A stretch of 33,045 nt of DNA, taken from contig CAZXDS010000014.1 in the NCBI GenBank assembly GCA_964639525.1, positions 1-33,045 on the forward strand, given 5' to 3'. Below are positions 26,734-33,045 of this stretch, piece by piece. Positions within the stretch are counted from its first letter, which is position 1. Each line of letters begins with the position of its first letter. A program made the position numbers and the translations under genes. The stretch is from CAZXDS01 sp964639525 (GTDB taxonomy: Bacteria; Bacteroidota; Ignavibacteria; Ignavibacteriales; Melioribacteraceae). Under the pieces are notes generated by a model that did no database searches, was not told the DNA's origin, and worked only from the letters and a program-made list of their open reading frames with translations.

Positions 26734-26763
26734 AAGCGGGATTGTATCCCGCTTAGTTTTTTT
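26734..26763 (+). terminator. Intrinsic terminator of the envelope operon
   Basis: 9-bp stem aagcgggat / atcccgctt (26734-26742 with 26746-26754), 3-base loop, followed by a T-run (26757-26763). It closes the four-gene unit 22058-26726. Confidence 0.88.
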
Positions 26764-26890
26764 AAGCCGCGTCTATAACCAACAACAATCTCATCACAAC
26801 AATCTCTTTAGAACTCCTAAACCCAATCATAAAATTTTGAAGTTCACAAATTATTTGAGAAGTTTGAAATCTTAAATTTGAGGAAAAACA

Positions 26891-27520
26891 TTGAAAGAAA
26901 ACGAAAATGAACAATGGTTGAAATGGGCAAGAGAAATTCAGTCCTTAGCCCAAACAGGACTTGCATTTGCACCGAACCATTATGAAGAAGAAAGAAGTAC
27001 ACGACTGATTGAAATATCCGCTGAAATTATTGAAGCATATACGAATTTGAAAGCAGAGAATATTTCAAGAATATTAATGGAACAACCAGGATATGCAACT
27101 CCCAAAGTTGATGTTCGTGCTGCTATTGTGGAGGGCAACAAAATATTGCTCGTAAAGGAAATTGCAGACGGGAAATGGTCGATGCCCGGTGGCTGGATGG
27201 ATGTTGGTGATTATCCGGCAGATGCTGCCGAGAGAGAAGCCAAAGAGGAAAGTGGATTTATTGTAAAGGCAAAAAAACTTATCGGTGTTTTTGATGCAAA
27301 CAGAAACGGCAGACCGCTGGATTTTTTCCACGCTGTTAAACTTGTTTATCTTTGTGAAATCATAAGTGGCGAACCTACAATCAGCAATGAAACCTCAGAA
27401 GTTGAATTTTTTGATTTTAAGGAATTGCCGACTCTTTCAAGAAACAGAACAAATGAGAAGCACATAACGGAAATTATAAAACATCTTCAAGACCCGAAGA
27501 GAGCTGCGTTTTTTGAATAA
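26891..27520 (+). CDS. Nudix hydrolase with Nudix_N-type N-terminal domain
   Basis: 209-aa pyrophosphohydrolase, probably acting on a nucleoside diphosphate linked to another moiety (ADP-ribose-like or sugar-nucleotide) in the cytoplasm. N-terminal helices (about 1-62, KWAREIQSLAQTGLAFA) fit the Nudix_N family. The Nudix box spans G101-F123: GWMDVGDYPADAAEREAKEE then SGF. The R-E-x-x-E-E-x-G core (R115-G122) is intact, but the first Glu of GX5EX7REUXEEXGU is Asp (D107). The start is TTG at 26891 with GAGGA 6 bases upstream; the next in-frame Met is residue 63, inside the domain. Metal binding is expected to be retained; substrate unknown. Confidence 0.88.
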   Translation: MKENENEQWLKWAREIQSLAQTGLAFAPNHYEEERSTRLIEISAEIIEAYTNLKAENISRILMEQPGYATPKVDVRAAIVEGNKILLVKEIADGKWSMPGGWMDVGDYPADAAEREAKEESGFIVKAKKLIGVFDANRNGRPLDFFHAVKLVYLCEIISGEPTISNETSEVEFFDFKELPTLSRNRTNEKHITEIIKHLQDPKRAAFFE

Positions 27521-27735
27521 CATTCAAAAAAAAATCATATTGAGGAAAAGTAAATAAGAAGTCGAATGTTGAACATTATAACTAAAAAAAACAATTCCTT
27601 TATAATTATTGCTTAAAAACTTTACTATATTTCAGAGTCGATTTTTCGGCATTTAATTATTTATGAGGTACGTCATAAAAGATTTTTTTTATGTGAACTC
27701 TCATTCATTATTTATAATATTTCCAAACTACTTGC

Positions 27736-27765
27736 ATAAATCCGGCTTTTGCCGGATTTATTATT
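27736..27765 (+). terminator. Hairpin before the methyltransferase gene
   Basis: 11-bp perfect stem ataaatccggc / gccggatttat (27736-27746 with 27751-27761), loop tttt, followed by a T/A-rich tail. Possible terminator of the Nudix unit (215 bases downstream of it) or a leader element of the methyltransferase, whose start is under 50 bases away. Confidence 0.5.
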
Positions 27766-27808
27766 TTAACTTTTCTCTCATTTCTATTTGATAATTACAG
27801 TTAAAAAA

Positions 27809-28609
27809 ATGAATGGAAAATTGATTACAAATCATTTATTTTCGGTTATGAATAGCTACAATAAAATTGCAAATAAATATGATGAACGATATAAAAACGA
27901 AGAGTTGAAAAATATTGTTAACAATCTGAATGATGTTATTAACAGTAATAATTATAAAAGAATAATAGAAATAGGTTGTGGAACCGGACATTGGTTGCAA
28001 AATTTAAGCTCAAAGAAATGCAAGCTGTTCGGGTTGGACTTTTCAAATGGAATGTTAAAACAGGCTAAGTTAAAAACAAAAAGCACTAATTTTGTTTGTG
28101 CCGATGCTAATCAAATTCCTTTCCTATACAATACGTTTGATTTTATTTTCTTGGTCAATGCACTTCATCAATTCAAAAATAAAAAGAGCTTTATCAAAAA
28201 TGCCGTCAGTTTGCTCAAGCCGGGAGGAAGTTTTGCAGTTATTGGTGTATTCCCGGCAAGTTTGGATTATGAGTGGTACGTATATGATTTTTTCCCGAGT
28301 GTTTATAAATTTGATTTAAAAAGATTTCCTACTTTGGACAAATTAATCGAGATGCTTCAGCAGCAAAATTTGAGTAATATAGAGTTTCAAAAAATTTATA
28401 CTATTGAAAAAACACACTTTGATGCCGATGTTTTTAACGATACATTTTTACAAAAAGATGGTTGCTCACAGATGACAATGCTGAGCAATACTAAATACGA
28501 AGAAGGAATTATCCGAATTAAGAAGCATGTTGATTTTATGAATGCACAGAAGAAAAAAGCATCATTCGTAACAAAAATTCAATATTACATTGTTTCCGGC
28601 AGCAAATAA
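27809..28609 (+). CDS. Class I SAM-dependent methyltransferase
   Basis: 266 aa from ATG 27809. Motif I IIEIGCGTGHW (EIGCGTG at 54-60) binds S-adenosylmethionine, followed by LFGLDFSNGML (acidic residue binding the ribose) and CADANQIPF, then DFIFLVNALHQF and SLLKPGGSFAVIG: the UbiE/Methyltransf_11 layout. An upstream in-frame TTG (27788) and a later ATG (27848) are alternative starts; none has a clear ribosome site. Substrate is unknown; the C-terminal half (FDLKRFPTLDKLIEMLQQQ) contains no metal-binding motif. A small membrane protein follows 42 bases downstream. Confidence 0.82.
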   Translation: MNGKLITNHLFSVMNSYNKIANKYDERYKNEELKNIVNNLNDVINSNNYKRIIEIGCGTGHWLQNLSSKKCKLFGLDFSNGMLKQAKLKTKSTNFVCADANQIPFLYNTFDFIFLVNALHQFKNKKSFIKNAVSLLKPGGSFAVIGVFPASLDYEWYVYDFFPSVYKFDLKRFPTLDKLIEMLQQQNLSNIEFQKIYTIEKTHFDADVFNDTFLQKDGCSQMTMLSNTKYEEGIIRIKKHVDFMNAQKKKASFVTKIQYYIVSGSK

Positions 28610-28651
28610 ACTTTTCCACGTTTACTTCGACTAAATAAGAAAAGGACAAAC

Positions 28652-28855
28652 ATGATTGCATTTTTATTATGGCTAATCTTACTCTTTATTTCGTGGCCTC
28701 TCGCTCTGCTGGCTTTGATTCTTTACCCAATAGTTTGGATTCTGCTTTTACCATTTCGCATTATTGGTATTACCGTGAAAGTTATTTTTGATTTTTTCTA
28801 CTCAATAATAACTTTGCCAATTAGATTATTGCGTGGACCTTCATCATGGTTTTAG
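28652..28855 (+). CDS. Small membrane protein
   Basis: 67 aa, almost entirely hydrophobic, with two or three predicted helices (about 2-36 and 36-57) and a short charged C-terminus (RLLRGPSSWF). I do not recognise a family. The start ATG has AAGAAAAGGA upstream. It lies 42 bases after the methyltransferase on the same strand and is possibly co-transcribed. Codon content and the ribosome site suggest it is real. Confidence 0.65.
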   Translation: MIAFLLWLILLFISWPLALLALILYPIVWILLLPFRIIGITVKVIFDFFYSIITLPIRLLRGPSSWF

Positions 28856-29007
28856 ATTAAATTACATAGTGCGGTAAACCGCAAAAATGATTTATGAACC
28901 CGTCTATCGCCGAGACATGCACCGATTAACGATTTTAGATTTTTTGCCGAAGGCATTCCTACGGGAGAAGTAAAAACATCCGACATCTGCCCGATAAGTT
29001 GTTAATA

Positions 29008-29721
29008 CTACAGTTGTTTTTTTGCTTCTTTCACATTCGGAGGATTCCATCCAATAATAGAACCTTCTTTTATTTTAGAAAAATACGGAGATAGTGTTGC
29101 CCCCGGTAAAGTTCTTACATTATCTTCAATTATAATAGGTCCCATTCCTGTACCTGCACCGATTTTGCAATTGTTGCCAATTTCTATTAATCCATATCTG
29201 AATTTCCCCGAACCTTCGTAAGCATGTACGGTAAGTCTTGTAAAGGCTCCAAGCAAACTGTAATCACCAATGGAAATTAATTCCGGTCTAAAATGATCGA
29301 GCCAAACAAGCTGCATAATTTCTGCACCGTAACCGATATGAACACCCATCCATCTGTATAATTTATTTTTAATAGGCGTTCCTTTTAGTAAGAATGAAAT
29401 GAAAACTTGAAAAACCAATAATATTCTTCTTCCAAATGGCAGATTTAATTTCCGCCAATTAATTGCATCTTTTTCTTCAGGAGAACCTAAACCTGAAATA
29501 GTATAATGTCTTCTTATCGGTGTCAGAAATTTTTCTAAATTATCTTTCCCTTCCGTTGTGTTGGGATTAAGAGAATTTACATCCGTTCCTTTGCCGCCTG
29601 ATGTTTTACTGATTAATAATGTTCGACTATTTTTTCTTCCTAATTTTATTGAGCGTTCAATAATTTCAGTTGTAACCATTTTTATTACTTCTTCAGGAGT
29701 TTTGTTTTGATATTTTTTCAT
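29008..29721 (-). CDS. Hexapeptide-repeat (left-handed beta-helix) acyltransferase-like protein
   Basis: 237 aa. The N-terminal half is helical and charged; from about residue 120 there are imperfect [LIV]-G-x4 hexapeptide repeats (GVHIGYGAEIM, ISIGDYSLLGAFTRL, IEIGNNCKIGAGTGM and IIIEDNVRTLPGATL), forming a left-handed beta-helix. Proteins of this type O-acetylate sugars or transfer acyl groups from CoA/ACP. A catalytic His at the usual position is plausible (H166 in LTVHAYEGSG) but not proven. It has a hydrophobic stretch near 100-115 (LLVFQVFISFLLKG). It is convergent with the small membrane protein and divergent from the LOG-family gene. Substrate unknown. Confidence 0.78.
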   Translation of the reverse strand: MKKYQNKTPEEVIKMVTTEIIERSIKLGRKNSRTLLISKTSGGKGTDVNSLNPNTTEGKDNLEKFLTPIRRHYTISGLGSPEEKDAINWRKLNLPFGRRILLVFQVFISFLLKGTPIKNKLYRWMGVHIGYGAEIMQLVWLDHFRPELISIGDYSLLGAFTRLTVHAYEGSGKFRYGLIEIGNNCKIGAGTGMGPIIIEDNVRTLPGATLSPYFSKIKEGSIIGWNPPNVKEAKKQL

Positions 29722-30157
29722 TTTATTTCACTATTCATAATTTTAATTATCAGGAATTATTGTACAGAATGTATTTAAAGATAGCTGTTTTAAAATTAAT
29801 TTGTACCGAGCATTTTTTATAAAGAAATTTGAGTCCACTCTGAAAAGTAATATTTACATTAACCCCACGTTTCAACGTGGGGAAATCAAGATAGAAACAT
29901 ACAATCCTAAACGGGTTTTAACCCGTTTGGAGTTTTTCGGAGTGGACTCAAATTTAGATAATTAATACTGAAATTTTTATTAATAGTTCAGTGATTCGGA
30001 ACCAAAATTAACTTGCTGTAAAAGTTTGCTTCGGCATCATAACATAATTCTGCAATACTATTGATTTTATGAAAAATTTAATTTTACTTATTAACCGAAT
30101 AACCGTATTTTGCATCCCTTTGTTTTTAGTTATAGTTAATATATGTATGGAGATTAG
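29722..30157. other. 436-base intergenic region
   Basis: Between the divergent acyltransferase and LOG-family genes. It holds copy 2 of the 119-bp element (29831-29949), a 30-codon hydrophobic ORF overlapping the LOG start (30069-30161), and AT-rich sequence that must contain both genes' promoters. I cannot place those promoters with confidence. Confidence 0.6.
29831..29949 (+). repeat. MITE-like 119-bp structured repeat, copy 2
   Basis: Same length and orientation as copy 1, with 114 of 119 positions identical. Terminal inverted repeats are 15 of 16 paired here. Both internal hairpins are kept; the second has one C-to-T change that still pairs as U-G in RNA. The flanking 6-mers are aaattt (29825-29830) and aaattt (29950-29955), a perfect match consistent with a target duplication, although the sequence is palindromic and could also extend the inverted repeats. 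No ORF inside. Confidence 0.88.
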
Positions 30158-30161
30158 ATGA
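30069..30161 (+). CDS. Possible 30-aa hydrophobic leader peptide
   Basis: ATG at 30069, 30 codons, stop TGA at 30159-30161 overlapping the LOG-gene ATG as ATGA. The product is hydrophobic with a central segment like ITVFCIPLFLVIVN and looks like a single membrane helix. No ribosome site precedes it, so chance is a real alternative; the exact ATGA junction is the reason it is listed. Confidence 0.25.
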   Translation: MKNLILLINRITVFCIPLFLVIVNICMEIR

Positions 30162-31006
30162 AAAAAATGGAAACAACTCGATTAGCTTATGAAAATAAGA
30201 ATTTTATGCATTCACCGGAAGCACGCACTTTACGCATACTTTCTGAATTTTATGAACCCAAGTCGCGTTTTGAAAAACTGAATGTTGTTGATACTATTGT
30301 GTTTTTTGGTTCAGCTCGTCTTGTGTCAAAAAGAGATGCGGTAAAACAGTTAAACAAATACAAAAAAGAAACTCCCAAAACAAAAAGAAACTACAATAAG
30401 GAATTAAAAAGATTAGAAACTTTGGTAAGGATGAGTGATTATTATGAAGACACTGTTGAGTTATCCAAAAGACTTACAGAGTGGTCATTGAATTTACCAA
30501 CTGACGAAAAACGTTTTATCGTTTGCAGCGGTGGCGGTCCCGGAATTATGGAAGCAGCTAACAAAGGGGCAAAACAAGCTAAAGGTGTGTCTGTCGGTTT
30601 AAATATCAGTATTCCTTTTGAGCAGTTTGTAAATAAGTTTGTTGACCCTAATTTATCGTTTGAATTCCATTACTTTTTTATGCGTAAATTTTGGTTTATG
30701 TATCTTGCAAAAGCTTTGGTTGTTTTCCCCGGTGGTTTTGGAACCTTAGATGAAATGATGGAACTGTTAACACTTGTTCAGACAGACAAAATTAAAAAGG
30801 ATATGAAAATAGTTGTTTATGATGAAAAATTTTGGAAATCCATTATAAATTTTGATGCTCTAATTGAGCATGGTATGATTAATTCTAAAGATATGAAATT
30901 GTTAACATTTTGTAATACTGTTGACGAGGCTTTTACAGCAATTACTGAGCATTTTAAAAAGCATTATCTTAAGAACGGAGTAAAGAAAAAGAATTTAATA
31001 AAATAA
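30158..31006 (+). CDS. LOG-family (TIGR00730) nucleotide phosphoribohydrolase-like protein
   Basis: 282-aa Rossmann-fold protein of the LOG / lysine-decarboxylase-like family, which hydrolyses nucleoside 5'-monophosphates (cytokinin precursors in plants, purine or pyrimidine NMPs in some bacteria). Signatures: SGGGPGIMEAANKGA (124-138) and PGGFGTLDEMME (191-202), with R176 in FFMRKFW and E199 as the catalytic pair. An N-terminal extension of about 115 residues before the core places it in the longer form. GGAG lies 7 bases before the ATG, and a second ATG follows at 30167. It ends before a bidirectional terminator shared with rpsU. Confidence 0.9.
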   Translation: MKKMETTRLAYENKNFMHSPEARTLRILSEFYEPKSRFEKLNVVDTIVFFGSARLVSKRDAVKQLNKYKKETPKTKRNYNKELKRLETLVRMSDYYEDTVELSKRLTEWSLNLPTDEKRFIVCSGGGPGIMEAANKGAKQAKGVSVGLNISIPFEQFVNKFVDPNLSFEFHYFFMRKFWFMYLAKALVVFPGGFGTLDEMMELLTLVQTDKIKKDMKIVVYDEKFWKSIINFDALIEHGMINSKDMKLLTFCNTVDEAFTAITEHFKKHYLKNGVKKKNLIK

Positions 31007-31026
31007 ACCAAATCATTTGCAAAAAC

Positions 31027-31055
31027 AAAAACCCTTCGATTAAGAAGGGTTTTTT
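31027..31055. terminator. Bidirectional terminator between LOG gene and rpsU
   Basis: 11-bp stem (31027-31037 with 31044-31054: aaaaacccttc / gaagggttttt), loop gattaa, with T/A runs on both sides so that it works for both convergent genes. Confidence 0.85.
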
Positions 31056-31056
31056 G

Positions 31057-31251
31057 TTATTTATCTCTAAGAGATTCGCGATGAGCACGTCGCTGAGCTT
31101 TGATTCTTGCCAATCTATTTTCAATAGACGGTTTCACAAAAAAGGCTCGTTTCTTGTATTCTTTCAGAATACCTGAACGCTCATATTTCTTTTTGAACCT
31201 TTTTAAAGCTCGGTCGATGTTTTCTTGGTCTGATAATACTATTCCTACCAA
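31057..31251 (-). CDS. rpsU: 30S ribosomal protein bS21
   Basis: 64-aa basic protein with the S21 pattern: VGIVLSDQENIDRALKRFKK, YERSGILKEYKKRAFFVKPS and an Arg-rich tail. It binds the 30S platform near the 16S rRNA 3' end. The start is TTG (31249-31251), because an in-frame TAA directly precedes it; the short upstream frame ATG-GTG-ATT-TAA is in the same phase. An extended Shine-Dalgarno and a consensus sigma70 promoter precede it (separate entries). The residues near 51-55 are K-A-Q-R-R; the Tyr that I recall in Bacteroidia bS21, used to hide the anti-Shine-Dalgarno, is not obvious, consistent with ordinary Shine-Dalgarno use in this genome. Confidence 0.95.
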   Translation of the reverse strand: MVGIVLSDQENIDRALKRFKKKYERSGILKEYKKRAFFVKPSIENRLARIKAQRRAHRESLRDK

Positions 31252-31255
31252 TTAA

Positions 31256-31267
31256 ATCACCATCCTT
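31256..31267 (-). promoter_or_regulatory. Extended Shine-Dalgarno of rpsU
   Basis: Minus-strand AAGGATGGTGAT is the full anti-Shine-Dalgarno complement AAGGAGGTGAT with one inserted T, 4 bases before the TTG start. It is the longest ribosome site in the window. Extended sites ahead of rpsU are described in Flavobacteriales as part of bS21 autoregulation. Confidence 0.8.
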
Positions 31268-31295
31268 CTAATTTAATTAAAAAAATACGTCTATA

Positions 31296-31324
31296 ATTAT
31301 ACAACATTCTTGTATTGATTTCAA
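31296..31324 (-). promoter_or_regulatory. rpsU sigma70-type promoter
   Basis: Minus-strand TTGAAA (31324-31319), exactly 17 bases of spacer, and TATAAT (31301-31296). Expected start near 31289, giving a leader of about 38 bases. It is the best promoter in the window and shows that this genome uses the classical consensus. Confidence 0.8.
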
Positions 31325-31358
31325 CTATTGAGAATTACGACAGCAATTCAGAGTCAAA

Positions 31359-31397
31359 ATTTCTGTAACACAGATTAATAATCTGTGTTACAGAAAT
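31359..31397. repeat. Perfect 18-bp-arm hairpin
   Basis: Arms 31359-31376 and 31380-31397 (start atttctgtaacacagatt) with loop aat. On the minus strand it is followed by TTTTG and could end the transcript of the upstream barrel gene; it lies about 35 bases upstream of the rpsU -35 box. The region 31398-31562 beyond it shows no gene. Confidence 0.85.
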
Positions 31398-31562
31398 ATG
31401 GCAAATTTAATCGGAAAATCAGTCGAAAGCCGGATTCGGTCTTTGCCGAAATATTTTTTATCATCGTTATAAATCATTATTTTACATAGTTTTAATTTTG
31501 CTCCCGAATTGCTGCATTACGATGAATGTTGTCCCTTTATCTTTTTTTGTTTCAAATATTTT

Positions 31563-32906
31563 TTAAAATTTATATTCCAAACCAAAAACCCCCTTTATTT
31601 TTCTATAATCAATATTTTCAGGATTTAAGGTTTCGGGTGTGTTGGGAAGCTGAAGAACTTTTCGAAAATAATTTAAACTAAAACTATACCCAACACCAAA
31701 TGTAAAATTAAAATTTCCGTATAGCAATTTTCCTCCGGCGTTCATATGAAATATATCCCAAGTGGATTGTATGAACGAATTATTAGATTTGTCGCGATAA
31801 TACGAATTATCGGTTGAAAATCCACTGTAAAGTATAAACTTACTGCTGAATATATGTTTTATTCCCATTCCGAAATTCATCAAATTTTTTGAAGTAAATA
31901 ATGATTGGAATGAATATTCTTTTCCGTCCGATTGTCCGATGAAATTTTTAGGATTCATTATGTGAAACGGATGAACTGAATCGAACCACTCAAGTGAAAA
32001 ATATATTGTTGTATGATCAAAAGTATATTTTGTGCCAAGTGCAATAGAAACCGGAGACTTAAATTCGGAAGAAAGTCCTTCCTGGTAATTACTAATTAAC
32101 GATTTTGAAACGGGATTGCCTGTGTTGTTGTCAATGAACACCGTAGATGTTAATCCGGCATTTCCCTTCCCGAAAAGATTAATACTTGGTGTTGTAACAG
32201 TAAGTCCAAAATTCCATTTATTCATTTTCCAAGCAACTCCGATTTTCCAAAGTAACCTTACATTGTAATAATTGTATTCCATAAAGGCAATTGAATTGCC
32301 GGTATTTAATAAAGAAAATTCACCGTCGAATAATTGTACTCTTCCATTCTGCGAACGAATTGCAAAATAATTGGAAACGCCAATTCCAAGGTTTTTATTC
32401 AAAGAATAAGACCAAGTAAGTCCAAACCAGATTTCTTTTAAGTGGGTAATAATTTTAACTTCTTCAGACACAAAATTATATGTGGGGTTTTGTATGCCGG
32501 AAATTAAATTTCCGCTTATGTCAAAATCAAAATCAGTCTTAGTTAAATATGAAATAGCAAGCCGATGATTCTTAAGAGAAAAAAATGGTAACTTAACAGC
32601 AAACATTGATGGAGAAGGACGGAGATTTGTTTGAGTTAAATTGAGATTTTTGTTTAAACTATTTTCAGCTTTTAAGAATATAAACTCAAATGAATTTGTG
32701 GATTCTACTGAAACGGTATCACTCAGCAGCACCAAGGTCCCGGGATTATAATATGTAGCACTCAAATCATTAACACCGCCAACTACATTTCCACCGAGTA
32801 AAGCTCCCGAAGTTCCGTACTGATTAGACCAATAATGAGAATCTTGTGAATAGAGTAATGTGGAAAAATAGATGAGAAAACTCAACATGATGATAGTGTA
32901 TTTCAA
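31563..32906 (-). CDS. Outer-membrane beta-barrel protein, FadL/PorV-like
   Basis: 447 aa from TTG 32906, chosen because GGAG lies 5 bases upstream and it gives a signal peptide with a basic start (LKYTIIMLSFLIYFSTLLYS, cleaved before QDSHYW). The frame stays open to 32969 and an ATG exists at 32888. The mature N-terminus GALLGGNVVGGVNDLSATYY followed by NPGTLVLL is like the OMPP1/FadL/TodX and PorV-type barrel plug region; the rest is alternating beta-strands and the last residues end in EYKF, with a terminal Phe as in many barrel proteins. Function could be hydrophobic-compound uptake or a secretion-related role. It is a separate unit upstream of rpsU, with nothing further seen to the window end. 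Confidence 0.75.
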   Translation of the reverse strand: MKYTIIMLSFLIYFSTLLYSQDSHYWSNQYGTSGALLGGNVVGGVNDLSATYYNPGTLVLLSDTVSVESTNSFEFIFLKAENSLNKNLNLTQTNLRPSPSMFAVKLPFFSLKNHRLAISYLTKTDFDFDISGNLISGIQNPTYNFVSEEVKIITHLKEIWFGLTWSYSLNKNLGIGVSNYFAIRSQNGRVQLFDGEFSLLNTGNSIAFMEYNYYNVRLLWKIGVAWKMNKWNFGLTVTTPSINLFGKGNAGLTSTVFIDNNTGNPVSKSLISNYQEGLSSEFKSPVSIALGTKYTFDHTTIYFSLEWFDSVHPFHIMNPKNFIGQSDGKEYSFQSLFTSKNLMNFGMGIKHIFSSKFILYSGFSTDNSYYRDKSNNSFIQSTWDIFHMNAGGKLLYGNFNFTFGVGYSFSLNYFRKVLQLPNTPETLNPENIDYRKIKGVFGLEYKF

Positions 32907-33045
32907 ATAGTCTCCGTGTTTAAAAATTGAGTTTATATTTTTGCAGAAGTCCCAAATATTCTTCAACAAAAGTTGTAAAAGTAAATTTTAAATAATATTA
33001 TTACAACAATGAATTTAGAAAATGTAAATAACGTTACACTTTTAA

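Noticed and set aside
20768..29949. Two repeats as a CRISPR array
   Set aside because: Only two 119-bp copies 9 kb apart, with no spacers and no cas genes; the inverted ends point to a MITE-like element instead.
1..33045. tRNA, rRNA, prophage or known defence genes
   Set aside because: I scanned both strands by eye and found no cloverleaf, rRNA segment, integrase, capsid or nuclease/toxin cassette.

Overview
AT-rich, Gram-negative chromosome fragment with one 100-N scaffold gap. The gene content points to the Bacteroidota/Chlorobiota superphylum, most likely an Ignavibacteria-type lineage (inference). Supporting signs are a DUF4837-type lipoprotein, a DUF2723 glycosyltransferase-like membrane protein, several Cys-lipidated lipoproteins, outer-membrane beta-barrels, the tilS-hpt-ftsH gene order, and a SEC59/phytol-kinase-like membrane protein. 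Unlike typical Bacteroidia, many genes have recognisable Shine-Dalgarno sites, several use TTG starts, and at least one promoter (rpsU) is a textbook TTGAAA-N17-TATAAT. No rRNA, tRNA, CRISPR array, phage or classical defence genes were seen.

Layout. 3-5174 (+): two adjacent PAS/GAF sensor histidine kinases, the first cut by the window edge, with no response regulator in view. 5353-11241 (-): a tight run transcribed tilS, hpt, ftsH, SEC59/phytol-kinase-like gene, DUF4837 lipoprotein, with overlapping or nearly abutting junctions. 11498-13932 (-): greA with a terminator-like hairpin in its leader, preceded by a secreted gamma-glutamyltransferase. 14053-19320: envelope-glycan genes (GT9 heptosyltransferase-like, DUF2723 protein with a small partner, GT2). 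19321-19789: gene-free, with heptamer repeats and the N gap, whose two flanks share the same 22 bases. 19790-21759: hotdog thioesterase, DUF1569/DinB-like protein, lipoprotein FKBP isomerase. 22058-26726 (+): a four-gene operon bounded by strong terminators, with two unrecognised lipoproteins, an outer-membrane barrel fused to a transglutaminase-like domain, and a secreted FecR-like/TPR-like protein. 26891-31006: Nudix hydrolase, methyltransferase, small membrane protein, hexapeptide acyltransferase, LOG-family protein. 31057-32906 (-): rpsU with an extended Shine-Dalgarno, then a FadL/PorV-like barrel.

Most interesting: (1) the 22058-26726 cell-envelope operon, which I cannot match to a described system; (2) a 119-bp MITE-like element present twice (20768-20886 and 29831-29949) with terminal inverted repeats, two internal hairpins and probable 6-bp target duplications, plus a possible truncated third end fused to the 3' end of greA; (3) leader architecture of greA (intrinsic terminator 27 nt before the start) and rpsU (extended Shine-Dalgarno before a TTG start), both suggesting autoregulation.
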